Origin: Paraburkholderia sp.
GTDB taxonomy: Bacteria > Pseudomonadota > Gammaproteobacteria > Burkholderiales > Burkholderiaceae
Direction of reading: 5' to 3'
Assembly (NCBI RefSeq): GCF_024281035.1
Contig: NZ_JAMXLH010000028.1
Location: forward strand, 1 to 64,000
Length of the DNA stretch: 64,000 bases
Position numbers and translations under genes: made by a program. Within the stretch, counting starts at the first letter, position 1, and each line of letters begins with the position of its first letter. The notes under the pieces were generated by a model. That model saw only the letters and a list, made by a program, of their open reading frames with translations. It was not told the origin of the DNA and made no database searches. This document shows positions 42,596 through 51,280 of this stretch, piece after piece.

Positions 42596-42793
42596 TCATG
42601 ACCGGCGCTTGCCGAATGCCGCGTCGATCTTTCGGTCGGTGTGGAACTGGCTGAGTGAATAGACGGCCCAGATAGCAGCCGGAATCCAGCCGATCAGCGT
42701 GATCTGGAGAATCAGACAGATCACGCCCGCCAGTGGACGGCCAATCGTGAAAAACAGCAACCAGGGCAAGAAGATCGCGATCAGAAGACGCAT
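42596..42793 (-). CDS. YqaE/Pmp3-family small membrane protein
   Basis: 65 aa. Two membrane helices: MRLLIAIFLPWLLFFTIGRP and ICLILQITLIGWIPAAIWAV, ending YSLSQFHTDRKIDAAFGK. The ILQITLIGWIPAAIWAVY pattern is the YqaE/Pmp3 signature. Members influence membrane potential under salt or alkaline stress. No strong ribosome-binding site is evident. Confidence 0.9.
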   Translation of the reverse strand: MRLLIAIFLPWLLFFTIGRPLAGVICLILQITLIGWIPAAIWAVYSLSQFHTDRKIDAAFGKRRS

Positions 42794-42827
42794 GGTCGTG
42801 AGCGCCGCGCAGGGCGAAGTTCAGGTT

Positions 42828-43022
42828 TCAGTTGACGGGCGCAAAGCGCGGCACCAGCGCACCTTCGTGTTCGACGAGTTCGAAGAACACCGAAGCTGGC
42901 CGCGTCCAGATCGTGCCGTTCGCCGCGCGGTACACGATCATCGTGACAGACGGGTCGGATTCGAGCGTCGCCTCGCAGACCAGTTCGTAGACGCCACCCT
43001 TGTAGTGCCGGTACCGCACCAT
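42828..43022 (-). CDS. DUF1653-family protein
   Basis: 64 aa: MVRYRHYKGGVYELVCEATL, then SDPSVTMIVYRAANGTIWTR and ASVFFELVEHEGALVPRF. The YxHYKGxxYxVxxxAxHxE-type N-terminus and WxRPxxxFxE centre are the DUF1653 signatures. Small beta-rich cytoplasmic protein of unknown function. Confidence 0.9.
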   Translation of the reverse strand: MVRYRHYKGGVYELVCEATLESDPSVTMIVYRAANGTIWTRPASVFFELVEHEGALVPRFAPVN

Positions 43023-43339
43023 TGTGTTCCCCTCGTGGATTGCGCAAGGCGTGTTTGCGCGACTTCACTAGTTTAGCAACGGATCACGCGGCGAATCGGG
43101 ACATCGTCGCGATTGGGCGCTGCGGCAACGCGACCGGGCGCCGCAGCAAGTGCACGCCGCCGACGCTCACTGCGGCGCAATTCGGCGCATTTCTGCGCAT
43201 TGCGGCGTGCTTTCCGAACGCTTGCGATCCCGGCGCGCCGTAGTTACAGTTTGAGCCGGCTGCCCGGCACTGCTGGCGGCGTGCGTCGGCCGCGCAGCGG
43301 CCACCCGACTTCACACTGCATGACGAATCGCGCGAGCTT
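43023..43339. other. Intergenic; nothing recognised
   Basis: 317-bp divergent spacer between the DUF1653 gene and the flavoprotein gene. It should hold both promoters. Several CGGCGCATTTCTGCGCATTG-like imperfect repeats occur at about 43183-43205. No gene or RNA supported. Confidence 0.4.
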
Positions 43340-44581
43340 ATGGAATTCGATGTCATCGTTCTGGGTGCCGGCATTGTTGGTGTAAGTGTGGCGCTGCATC
43401 TGCAGGACCGCGGCCGCCGCGTGGCGCTCGTGGACCGGCGCGGTCCGGGCGAAGAAACGAGCTTCGGCAACGCGGGGCTCATCGAGCGCTCGTCGGTGGT
43501 GCCGTACGGTTTTCCGCGCGACATCGGCACGCTGCTACGCCATGCGCGCAACCGCTCAATCGATCTCTACTGGGACTATCGCGCCCTGCCGTCGTACGCG
43601 ACGTGGCTCGCGCGCTTCTGGTGGGAATCGTCGCCGCAGCGCCACGCGGCTGCGTCGCGGGACATGCTGCCGCTCATCGAGCGCAGCGTCGCCGAGCACG
43701 ATGCACTGGTCGCGCGCGCCGACGCCGCATCGCTCGTGCGCGCAAGCGGCTGGCTGCAGGCGTATCACACGGGTCGGCGCTTCGAACTCGAAGCGGCACT
43801 GGCGGAACGCCGGGCACGCGATCATGGCCTGCAAGTGAGCGTGCTCGACGCGGCGGCCTTGCGCGCGCACGAGCCGAGTCTCGCGCCGGGCCTCGCGGGC
43901 GCGCTGCACTGGCTCGATCCTAAGACGGTCATCAATCCCGGCGAACTCGTCGCGCGTTATGCGCGCCTCTTTGCTGCCGAAGGCGGCACGCTCGCCATCG
44001 GCGACGCCACGACGTTGCGCCGCGCAGGCGACGCGTGGACCGTGCAGACGGAGCAGGGCGAACTGGCCGCGCGCGAGGCGGTCGTGGCGCTCGGCCCATG
44101 GTCGGATACCGTGTTCGAGCCGCTCGGCTATCGCATTCCGCTGCGCGCGAAGCGCGGCTATCACATGCACTACCGTCCCGAACGCGGGGCGCTTTCCGCG
44201 CCGGTCGTCGACAGCGAATTCGGCTACGCCATCGCGCCCATGCAGCAAGGCGTGCGGCTCACCACCGGCGTCGAACTCGCCCGGCGCGGCACGGCCCCGA
44301 CCGGCGTTCAGCTCGCGCGCGCCGAGGCGATCGCCAAGCCGCTGTTCGGCCTTGGGGAACGCCTCGACCCGCAACCGTGGCTCGGCATGCGGCCCTGCAC
44401 GCCCGACATGCGCCCCGTGATCGGCCCTGCGCCGCGCCATCCCGGCCTCTGGTTCGCGTTCGGCCACAATCATCACGGACTCACGCTCGGTCCCGTGACG
44501 GGCCGCCTGCTCGCGGAGATGATGACGCACACGCCCACCTTCACGGATCCACGGCCCTGGCGAGCGGAACGCTTCGACTGA
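43340..44581 (+). CDS. FAD-dependent oxidoreductase, D-amino acid dehydrogenase-like (DadA family)
   Basis: 413 aa. N-terminal FAD fold MEFDVIVLGAGIVGVSVALH (GxGxxG about residues 9-14) and SFGNAGLIERSSVVPYGFPR; middle substrate domain; C-terminal RAKRGYHMHYRPERGAL, GMRPCTPDMRPVIGPAP and the FAD closing motif FAFGHNHHGLTLGPVTGRLL. The pattern fits DadA-type oxidation of D-amino acids, with electrons passed to the respiratory chain. Sarcosine or glycine oxidase-like substrates cannot be excluded. Monocistronic; no racemase beside it. Confidence 0.88.
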   Translation: MEFDVIVLGAGIVGVSVALHLQDRGRRVALVDRRGPGEETSFGNAGLIERSSVVPYGFPRDIGTLLRHARNRSIDLYWDYRALPSYATWLARFWWESSPQRHAAASRDMLPLIERSVAEHDALVARADAASLVRASGWLQAYHTGRRFELEAALAERRARDHGLQVSVLDAAALRAHEPSLAPGLAGALHWLDPKTVINPGELVARYARLFAAEGGTLAIGDATTLRRAGDAWTVQTEQGELAAREAVVALGPWSDTVFEPLGYRIPLRAKRGYHMHYRPERGALSAPVVDSEFGYAIAPMQQGVRLTTGVELARRGTAPTGVQLARAEAIAKPLFGLGERLDPQPWLGMRPCTPDMRPVIGPAPRHPGLWFAFGHNHHGLTLGPVTGRLLAEMMTHTPTFTDPRPWRAERFD

Positions 44582-44932
44582 GATTTCCCCGATTTTTGCG
44601 GTGTGGCGTAACGTCCATGCAGCGGCCAATCGCATTCGATCATCTGCATTTCTGACGATATGCAGCGACCGGAACGAACACGGCCCGACTGCCCGTCTCC
44701 GGCGGCAGCGCCGCAGCGAACACCGCGTTGCCGGCCAGCCGCGATTTCGACCACTCCTGCGCTCGCGCAACATCTCGCAGCGCGCCCCACGGCAAACGTT
44801 TGCGTTAGAAATTGTGTGTATGTACAGTGCGTGCTGCCGGCAAATGCGTCCGGCATAGCCCGCCGGACAGGAGCGGGTATTTTCCGCCGCCGCATGCCGC
44901 GCGGCGACATACATCGACAGGGAGAAGACGAC
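44582..44932. other. Intergenic; nothing firm
   Basis: 351 bp between two plus-strand genes. A/T-richer stretch at 44808-44834 (TTTGCGTTAGAAATTGTGTG then TATGTACA) may contain the promoter of the small secreted protein downstream. No gene is supported. Confidence 0.4.
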
Positions 44933-45304
44933 GTGCGATTCATCATGACCGGGACCGTGCTGTGCGTCCTCGCGTCCACCGCGATCGCCGGGGAGCGCTA
45001 CATCGAGATCTGGAATCCCCCGGAGGCGCGCATGCCGGGGGTGCATTCCCTCTCACCCGCCAAAACGTGCCACGCGCACCACGGCCCGAAACGCAAGCTC
45101 GCCTCCGTGGATCACCCGGTCACGCGCAGGGTTGTCGAGCCCGCGTCGCGCGCACCGGCGCCGCGCCCCCGGGCGACGCCTCGCAGCGCAGCACCCGGGC
45201 ATCACCTCACGCCGTTCATCGAGCCGCAGATCGGCCCGGACGGTAACGTGGTGCAGGTCAGTTACGGCGCGAGCGCGCACCGCCAGGCGGACGTGCACCG
45301 CTAG
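44933..45304 (+). CDS. Small secreted protein, Pro/Arg/His-rich
   Basis: 123 aa from GTG 44933 with AGGGAG about 8 bases upstream. Signal peptide (M)RFIMTGTVLCVLASTAIAGE, mature start ERYIEIWNPPEARMPGVHSL, then a basic low-complexity Pro/Arg stretch (about 65-90) and LTPFIEPQIGPDGNVVQVSY. No enzyme motif. The mature N-terminus recurs in short Burkholderia envelope proteins. Periplasmic. Function unknown. Confidence 0.72.
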   Translation: MRFIMTGTVLCVLASTAIAGERYIEIWNPPEARMPGVHSLSPAKTCHAHHGPKRKLASVDHPVTRRVVEPASRAPAPRPRATPRSAAPGHHLTPFIEPQIGPDGNVVQVSYGASAHRQADVHR

Positions 45305-45624
45305 CTGTCGCGGCGCGGCCCGGCACCGTGCTGTGCAGCACGGTGCCGCAATCCCTGGCCGCGCAACGTCCGCCACCGCACGCATGGTGCACATCCGCCG
45401 GGGCCGCTCGTACGCCACCCCACAGACGCCGGACAGCCTGTGAACGACATTGAATCCGGACACGCAACTCGCCTCATCCGGATCATTTCGCCGACCGCTC
45501 CAGTCCGCCCGTGATTTGCCTGCGACGAACGCCTGGTTCCGCCCGCACGCGCGCGGCCCGATGCGTACGTGCCTGCGCCGCCCGGTTTGCGCGCCGCCCG
45601 GACCGCACGCAGAGATCGATCGCC
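45305..45624. other. Intergenic; nothing recognised
   Basis: 320 bp between two plus-strand small genes. Two complementary stretches near GTGCTGTGCAGCACGGTGCC (45330-45348) form a hairpin (CACCGTGCTG/CAGCACGGTG) 25 bp after the preceding stop, likely ending that transcript. Otherwise no gene or site recognised. Confidence 0.5.
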
Positions 45625-45840
45625 ATGAACACAGTTTTCCGCTACAAGGGCTACGACATTGCCCCGGCAGCGCAGCGTCTGCCAAACGGCCTGTACGCGG
45701 CCAACCTGACCATCGGCACACAGCCGGACGACGCCCGCTCGTTCGATGCGCTCGACTACTTCTTCGACGAAGCGAACGCACTGGCCTACGCGTACCACTG
45801 GGCGTGCATGTGGATCGACGAGCAACGACACTGCGCCTGA
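45625..45840 (+). CDS. Small conserved protein, paralogue of the 15.2-kb gene
   Basis: 71 aa from ATG 45625: NTVFRYKGYDIAPAAQRLPN, YAANLTIGTQPDDARSFDAL, DYFFDEANALAYAYHWACMW. It shares the GY-[DA]-[IV]-x-P-x-A-x-RLP-[DN]-G pattern, central LDYF and C-terminal HWAxxWID/VD with the 74-residue protein at 15231-15455. Cytoplasmic; function unknown. Seeing two divergent copies in 30 kb supports that both are real genes. Confidence 0.78.
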   Translation: MNTVFRYKGYDIAPAAQRLPNGLYAANLTIGTQPDDARSFDALDYFFDEANALAYAYHWACMWIDEQRHCA

Positions 45841-46039
45841 CGCAATACGCTTCGTGACCGTTGTGACAGAATGGCGCTCACATAGTGAGAACGGCCACGC
45901 TTCATGTCCGACACCCTGACCCAGCCGAACGGCGGCGCATCGTTCATCGCCGCCCCGCGCGCGGCACTGCGTCGATGAACGGTACGAACGGTATGAACAG
46001 TACGAGCGGCACAAACAGAACGTCGAGGAGAACGACCGC

Positions 46040-47494
46040 ATGACGTGGACTGTCGACAAGCAGATCGCGCTCACCGCGACGCAAGCCGTCGAGGCGATCC
46101 AGTCAGGCCAGTTGAAGGCCGCCGAATACGCCGCCACGCTCCTCGCACGCGCGGAGGCGCTCGCGAATCTCAATGCGTTCACCGTGCTCGACGTCGAAGG
46201 CGCACTGGCCGCCGCGCGCCGCATCGACGCACTCGGCGCAAGCGAGCGTGCGCGCCTGCCGCTGGCCGGGCTGCCCATCGTCGTGAAGGACAACATCAAC
46301 ACGCGCGGCCTGCAAACGTCGGCGGCCACGCCCGCACTCGAAGGCTTCATGCCCGCGCGACATGCGCCCTCGGTGCAGCGGCTCGTCGATGCGGGCGCCG
46401 TCCTGCTCGGCAAGGCCAACATGCACGAACTGGCGTTCGGCATCACGAGCACGAATCTGAGCCCGGCCGCGGGGCCCGTGCGCAATCCCTACGATTGGAA
46501 GCGGATCCCCGGCGGATCGTCGGGCGGCACCGCCGCCGCCATCGCCGCACGCATCGCGCCCGCCGGACTCGGCACCGACACAGGCGGCTCGACACGCATT
46601 CCCGCCGCACTGTGCGGCATCGTCGGGCTGCGGCCGTCCGTCGGCGACGGCGGCACGCAGCGGCGCTATCACGATCCGCAAGCCGTCGTGCCCATCAGCC
46701 ACACGCGCGACACAGTCGGGCCGATGGCGCGCACCGTCGCCGACGTGACGCTGCTCGACGGCGTCATCACCGGTCACGGTCCGCTTGCGCACGCAACGGT
46801 CGCGAACCTGCGCATCGGATTGCCCGCACCGCTCTGGGCAGGGCTCGAGCGCGCGCTGGAAGACGTGGTGCGCGAAGCGCTCGGCAAACTCGAAGCGGCC
46901 GGCGTGACGCTCGTGCCCGTCGAAATGAGCGAGCTGCTCGCGCTCAACGAACGCGTGAGCAGCGCGCTCGCGCTGCACGAACCGATCGAGGACCTGCACG
47001 CGTGGCTGGTGGCGAACCAGGCGCCGGTCCAGAGCGTCGCCGGGGTGGCGGCGCGCATCGCCAGCCCGGACGTGCGCGCGGCCTACGATGCCGTGCTCGC
47101 CGACCGGCGCGGCGGCGACTATCAAACCGCGATCTCGGTCTGGCGCCCGCAACTGCAACTGCTTTACGCGCAGACATTTGCAGCCGGCGGACTCGATGCG
47201 CTGCTGTTCCCGACCACGCGCCTCGCCGCGGTGCCCATCGACGACCTGAACGGTTCGTCGCGCGTTTCCATCGACGGGGCCGCGCCCATCAACGAGATGA
47301 ACGCCTACCTGCGCAATACCGATCCGGCCAGCAACGCCGGAATTCCGGGGCTCGCGCTGCCTGCCGGGCTCGCCTACGGGCGGCTGCCCGTCGGCCTCGA
47401 ACTCGACGGGCCGCTCGGCAGCGACCGGCGCCTGCTCGCAATCGGGCTTGCATTCGAGCAGATTCTCGGCACGCTGCCCGCGCCCAGGATTTGA
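46040..47494 (+). CDS. iaaH: Amidase-signature amidohydrolase (indoleacetamide hydrolase-like)
   Basis: 484 aa. Catalytic triad of the amidase signature family visible: Lys83 (LPIVVKDN), cis-Ser160 in IPGGSSGGTAA and nucleophile Ser184 in GTDTGGSTRIPA. The N-terminus TVDKQIALTATQAVEAIQSG and later segments (LCGIVGLRPSVGDGGTQRRY, SHTRDTVGPMARTVADVTLL) resemble indoleacetamide hydrolases (IaaH) of the indole-3-acetic acid route. No tryptophan monooxygenase gene is present, so the substrate could be another aryl amide. Monocistronic. Confidence 0.85.
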   Translation: MTWTVDKQIALTATQAVEAIQSGQLKAAEYAATLLARAEALANLNAFTVLDVEGALAAARRIDALGASERARLPLAGLPIVVKDNINTRGLQTSAATPALEGFMPARHAPSVQRLVDAGAVLLGKANMHELAFGITSTNLSPAAGPVRNPYDWKRIPGGSSGGTAAAIAARIAPAGLGTDTGGSTRIPAALCGIVGLRPSVGDGGTQRRYHDPQAVVPISHTRDTVGPMARTVADVTLLDGVITGHGPLAHATVANLRIGLPAPLWAGLERALEDVVREALGKLEAAGVTLVPVEMSELLALNERVSSALALHEPIEDLHAWLVANQAPVQSVAGVAARIASPDVRAAYDAVLADRRGGDYQTAISVWRPQLQLLYAQTFAAGGLDALLFPTTRLAAVPIDDLNGSSRVSIDGAAPINEMNAYLRNTDPASNAGIPGLALPAGLAYGRLPVGLELDGPLGSDRRLLAIGLAFEQILGTLPAPRI

Positions 47495-47716
47495 CGCGCG
47501 GCGGCATGCGCACCGGCATCGCCATCGCGAAGCGCCGCGCTTCACGTCCGCATCACGTCCCCTTCACCCGCATCACATCCCCGTCACACCCTTCGCGCCC
47601 GTCATGCCCCGCCGCGGCGCGCCTTGCGCCCGCTCAACCGCGCTCCCATTGCATCGCCGCGACACATTGACCCTACCGGCGTCAGGCCGCCGCCCCCTAC
47701 GCGCCCGGAGGGGTAC

Positions 47717-47735
47717 AATGCGAATCGTTCGCATT
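47717..47735 (+). promoter_or_regulatory. Fur box upstream of feoAB
   Basis: AATGCGAA-TCG-TTCGCATT is a perfect 19-bp inverted repeat starting 42 bp upstream of the feoA start. Its length and AATGxGAA half-site fit the Fur operator (19 bp, AATGATAATCATT type). Iron repression of feoAB is expected from this placement. Confidence 0.82.
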
Positions 47736-47758
47736 CGAATTAATTGCACTCCTTCATC

Positions 47759-48004
47759 ATGCGTCTGACAGACCTCTCCAGAGGCACCACAGCCTACGTC
47801 GAGCGCGTTGACGACGCGCATGAACGCGATCCCATTGCCCAGCGTCTGCGCGATCTCGGTTTCGTGCCGGGCGAACCGGTACGCGTCGTCGCCCATGCGC
47901 CCTGGAGCGCCGATCCGCTGCTCGTGCAGATCGGCTCGACGCGCTTCGCGCTGCGCCGCGCCGAAGCACAACGCGTGAGCGTTCATGAGGCGAGCGCATC
48001 GTGA
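47759..48004 (+). CDS. feoA: Ferrous iron transport protein A
   Basis: 81 aa from ATG 47759. SH3-like FeoA fold: MRLTDLSRGTTAYVERVDDA, AQRLRDLGFVPGEPVRVVAH, APWSADPLLVQIGSTRFALR, R-AEA-QRV. Cytoplasmic partner that stimulates FeoB. Overlaps feoB by four bases (GTGA) and sits under a perfect Fur palindrome. Confidence 0.96.
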   Translation: MRLTDLSRGTTAYVERVDDAHERDPIAQRLRDLGFVPGEPVRVVAHAPWSADPLLVQIGSTRFALRRAEAQRVSVHEASAS

Positions 48005-49842
48005 GTCAGGCCTCACTGCGCATCGCCCTCGTCGGCAATCCCAACTGCGGCAAGACCGCTCTCTTCAATCTGCTCACCGGCGCACGCCAGAAGGTGGCCA
48101 ACTACGCGGGCGTCACCGTCGAGCGCAAGGAAGGCCGCTTCGCGACGCCCTCGGGCCGCAAGGTCCAGCTACTCGATCTGCCGGGCGCATACAGCTTCGA
48201 TTCGACGAGCCCCGACGAACGCGTCACTCGCGACGTGCTGCTCGGCCGCTATCCGGGCGAAGCCGTGCCGGACCTCGTGGTCTGCGTTGCGGACGCAACG
48301 AACCTGCGCCTGCATCTGCGCTTCGTGCTCGAAGTCAAACGCCTCGGCCGCCCGGCCGTGCTCGCGCTGAACATGATGGACGCCGCGAAGCGGCGCGGCG
48401 TGACCGTCGACGTGGCGGAACTCTCGCGTCTGCTCGGCATGCCGGTGGTCGAAACCGTGGCGGTGCAGCGCGGCGGCGCCGAGGCGCTGATCGATCTGCT
48501 CGACCGCACCGATGCGCAAGCCGCGAACAACAGCGCGCGCCCCGAAGACGCGGACGATCTGCACGCCACCGTGCGCAGCATCCTCGCGGCAGCCGTGACG
48601 ATGCCGCGCGCCACCGACGCGCGCGACGACGCCCTCGACCGCTGGACGCTGCATCCGGTCTTCGGTCCGCTGATCCTCGCGGTCGTGATGTTCCTCGTGT
48701 TCCAGGCGGTCTACTCGCTCGGCAAGCCGCTCACCGATGCGATCGGCGACGCCTTCACGTGGCTCGGCGCCACGACGGGCGCGGTGCTGCCGGAGGGGCC
48801 GCTGCGCAGCCTCTTGACCGATGCGATCTTCAGCGGTGTCGGCACGGTGCTCGGCTTCCTGCCCGAGATTCTCGTGTTGTTCTTCTTCATCCTCGTCCTC
48901 GAGGAATCGGGCTATCTGCCGCGCGCGGCGTTCCTGCTCGACCGCGTAATGGTGTCGGTCGGGCTCACGGGGCGCTCGTTCATTCCGCTGCTGTCGAGCT
49001 TCGCGTGCGCGATTCCCGGCATCATGGGCACGCGCAGCATCACCGATCCGCGCGACCGTCTCGCGACGATACTCGTCGCGCCGCTCATGACCTGCTCCGC
49101 GCGGCTGCCCGTCTATGCGCTCCTGATCGGCGCGTTCATTCCGCACCGCCTGATCTTCGGCGTGTTCAACCTGCAGGGGCTCGTGCTGTTCGTGCTCTAT
49201 GTCGCGGGCATCGTCGGCGCGATGGTGGTGGGATGGGTGATGAAGCATCTGCGCCGCGACCGCCGCGAGCACGCACTGCTGATGGAGCTGCCGTCCTACC
49301 GTATGCCGCGCGCGCGCGATATCGGCATCGGCCTGTGGGAGCGCGGCATGATCTTCCTGAAGCGTCTCACCGGCATCATCCTCGCGCTGAGCGTGCTGAT
49401 GTGGTTCATCTCGACGTTCCCCTCGCCGCCCGCGGGCGCGACCGGTCCCGCCATCGACTACACGTTCGCCGGCTATCTGGGCCGCTTCCTGCAGTATCCG
49501 TTCGCACCGCTCGGCTTTAACTGGCAGATCAGCCTTTCGCTGATTCCTGCGTTCGCCGCACGCGAAACCGCCGTGGCCGCGCTCGCGACGGTCTACTCCG
49601 TGGCAGGCGGCGACGCCGACATCGTCGGGCTCGGACACACGCTCTCGCATAACTTCTCGCTCGCGAGCGCGCTCTCGCTGATGGTGTGGTTCGCGTTCGC
49701 GCCGCAATGCATGTCGACGCTCGCCGTGATCCGGCGCGAGACGCGCTCGTGGCGCGCGGTGTCGGCCTCGTTTGGCTACATGTTCGTGATGGCGTATCTG
49801 GCATCGCTGCTCACGTATCAGATCGCGAGCCGCTTCTTATGA
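48001..49842 (+). CDS. feoB: Ferrous iron transporter B (GTP-binding permease)
   Basis: 613 aa from GTG 48001. N-terminal G domain: G1 GNPNCGKTALFNLL (12-25), GVTVERKEG, G3 LLDLPGAYSFDSTSPDERVT, G4 ALNMMDAAKR. Transmembrane half has two Gate domains, with GFLPEILVLFFFILVLEESG, RSFIPLLSSFACAIPGIMGT, and C-terminal NWQISLSLIPAFAARETAVA. Shorter than E. coli FeoB (773) mainly in the N-terminal and C-terminal extension, which is normal for this group. Imports Fe(II) under anoxic or reducing conditions; likely Fur-regulated. Confidence 0.96.
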   Translation: MSQASLRIALVGNPNCGKTALFNLLTGARQKVANYAGVTVERKEGRFATPSGRKVQLLDLPGAYSFDSTSPDERVTRDVLLGRYPGEAVPDLVVCVADATNLRLHLRFVLEVKRLGRPAVLALNMMDAAKRRGVTVDVAELSRLLGMPVVETVAVQRGGAEALIDLLDRTDAQAANNSARPEDADDLHATVRSILAAAVTMPRATDARDDALDRWTLHPVFGPLILAVVMFLVFQAVYSLGKPLTDAIGDAFTWLGATTGAVLPEGPLRSLLTDAIFSGVGTVLGFLPEILVLFFFILVLEESGYLPRAAFLLDRVMVSVGLTGRSFIPLLSSFACAIPGIMGTRSITDPRDRLATILVAPLMTCSARLPVYALLIGAFIPHRLIFGVFNLQGLVLFVLYVAGIVGAMVVGWVMKHLRRDRREHALLMELPSYRMPRARDIGIGLWERGMIFLKRLTGIILALSVLMWFISTFPSPPAGATGPAIDYTFAGYLGRFLQYPFAPLGFNWQISLSLIPAFAARETAVAALATVYSVAGGDADIVGLGHTLSHNFSLASALSLMVWFAFAPQCMSTLAVIRRETRSWRAVSASFGYMFVMAYLASLLTYQIASRFL

Positions 49843-50141
49843 GCGCCGGACTGATCGCTCAATATGCGGTAATCGTCGCGCTCGTCGGCATGAGCGCGCT
49901 CTACACGCTGCGCAAGCTCGCGCCGACGCTGGTGGCGCGCCGCCAGGCCGCCCTCGCCGCCAGCCTGCTCAAGGCGGGACGCGGCGCATTCGCGCAACGC
50001 ATCGGCCGCGCACTGCAGCCGCGCGGCGCGACCGGCAATTGCGCCGACGGTTGCGGGACGTGCGGCTCGTGTGGCCCGAAGCCCTCCGACGACAACGAAG
50101 ACGACGAGCATCCGCTCACGTTTCATCCGCCGCGCAAATAA
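49839..50141 (+). CDS. Small Cys-rich membrane protein associated with FeoB
   Basis: 100 aa from ATG 49839, overlapping the feoB stop by four bases (ATGA). One membrane helix (MSAGLIAQYAVIVALVGMSA) and a C-terminal Cys motif CADGCGTCGSCG (four cysteines in 12 residues), then an acidic tail. Position and layout fit FeoC-like or FeoB-associated Cys-rich proteins, which may carry a metal or iron-sulfur cluster. Function by context only. Confidence 0.82.
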   Translation: MSAGLIAQYAVIVALVGMSALYTLRKLAPTLVARRQAALAASLLKAGRGAFAQRIGRALQPRGATGNCADGCGTCGSCGPKPSDDNEDDEHPLTFHPPRK

Positions 50142-50162
50142 GCGATCCAAACCCGGCTTAAA

Positions 50163-50224
50163 TCCGGCGCTAGTCCAGCGCTAGTCCGGCGCAAATGCGG
50201 CGGCCTTAAAGCGGCGGCCTGAAA
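50163..50224 (+). repeat. Short tandem duplications after the feo operon
   Basis: An 11-bp unit TCC[GA]GCGCTAG is repeated nearly three times (50163-50192) and a 14-bp unit GCGGCGGCCTTAAA / GCGGCGGCCTGAAA twice (50197-50224). Both lie within 85 bp after the last feo gene stop. Resembles the slippage repeats after the purine permease gene. Confidence 0.8.
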
Positions 50225-50335
50225 CCGGCCTGACACAGGCATTCCGCTACACTCGCGGCTGCACCGGGCCGCTCGCCATCGCGACACAGCGAAGCGCGGC
50301 CTGACCTGTTCTCCCGTCACGACCGCGCCGCGCCC

Positions 50336-51100
50336 ATGCGATACACCGCCCTTCTGAAGTCCGTCTTTCTCGCGGCCAGCGCCGCTGCGCTCGTGGCCGC
50401 CAGCGGCTGCGCGCGAGTGTCCAGGGTCGACTCGAACGCACTCTGGCAAATCGTCGGCGGCCAGTGCATCCCGAACGCACGCGACACCGGCCAGCCCGCG
50501 CCCTGCACGAGCGTCAGTCTCGACAAGCGCTATGCGGTGCTCAAGGACATAGCGGGCCGCGCGCAATATCTGCTGATTCCGACCGACCGCGTATCGGGCA
50601 TCGAAAGCCCCGAAATTCTTTACGCGGGCTCGCCTGAATATTGGGTGGCCGCATGGAACGCCGGACACCATGTCGATACGAAGCTCGATATGCAGCTCGC
50701 CGCCTACCAGCTCGGACTCGAAATTAATTCGTCGACACGGCGCTCGCAAAACCAGCTGCACATTCACGTCGATTGCATGCGAACCGATATCGCCGAAGCG
50801 CTCGCACCGCATCGCGCCGACGCACCCGGCACATGGACCTGGATCACGCTCGACGGCACACGCTATCGCGTCACGCGCGTCACGAGCCTCGACGACCGCA
50901 ACAATCCGTTCCGCGTCGTGGCGCGAGACCTTGGCGCGCAGCAGACGATGGGCGCGCAGACGATCCTCGTGACCGGCGCCGGTTCCGACGCCGCCCGCGA
51001 CGGCTGGCTGATCGTCAACAGCGGGCGCGACGTGGAAGGCGGAACCGGCACGGCAGAGGGTCTGCTCGATCACGCATGCAGCGTCGCGCGTACGCACTGA
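50336..51100 (+). CDS. cdh: CDP-diacylglycerol diphosphatase (Cdh)
   Basis: 254 aa. N-terminal signal with lipobox (A-A-S-G-C, Cys25). HIT-like Cdh family: LWQIVGGQCIPNARDTGQPA, YAVLKDIAGRAQYLLIPTDR, INSSTRRSQNQLHIHVDCMR holding the HxHxxC catalytic-type motif. It hydrolyses CDP-diacylglycerol to phosphatidate and CMP. E. coli Cdh is membrane anchored; here lipidation is predicted. Monocistronic. Confidence 0.9.
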   Translation: MRYTALLKSVFLAASAAALVAASGCARVSRVDSNALWQIVGGQCIPNARDTGQPAPCTSVSLDKRYAVLKDIAGRAQYLLIPTDRVSGIESPEILYAGSPEYWVAAWNAGHHVDTKLDMQLAAYQLGLEINSSTRRSQNQLHIHVDCMRTDIAEALAPHRADAPGTWTWITLDGTRYRVTRVTSLDDRNNPFRVVARDLGAQQTMGAQTILVTGAGSDAARDGWLIVNSGRDVEGGTGTAEGLLDHACSVARTH

Positions 51101-51280
51101 TGCGCGGTTGTCGCGCGGCGTGCGGACATGCTGGAGATCGCGCGCGGCAGGACTGCGGTCAGCATGAACAGGATGCGCGGACCCAGGCTTGCTCCGTTCG
51201 CCTACGTTGCGGACTCAACGAAACGGCGACCGGAGCGGTGAGCGGTGACCAGAGCGCGCGGTGCTCGCCAGGTATGCGAC

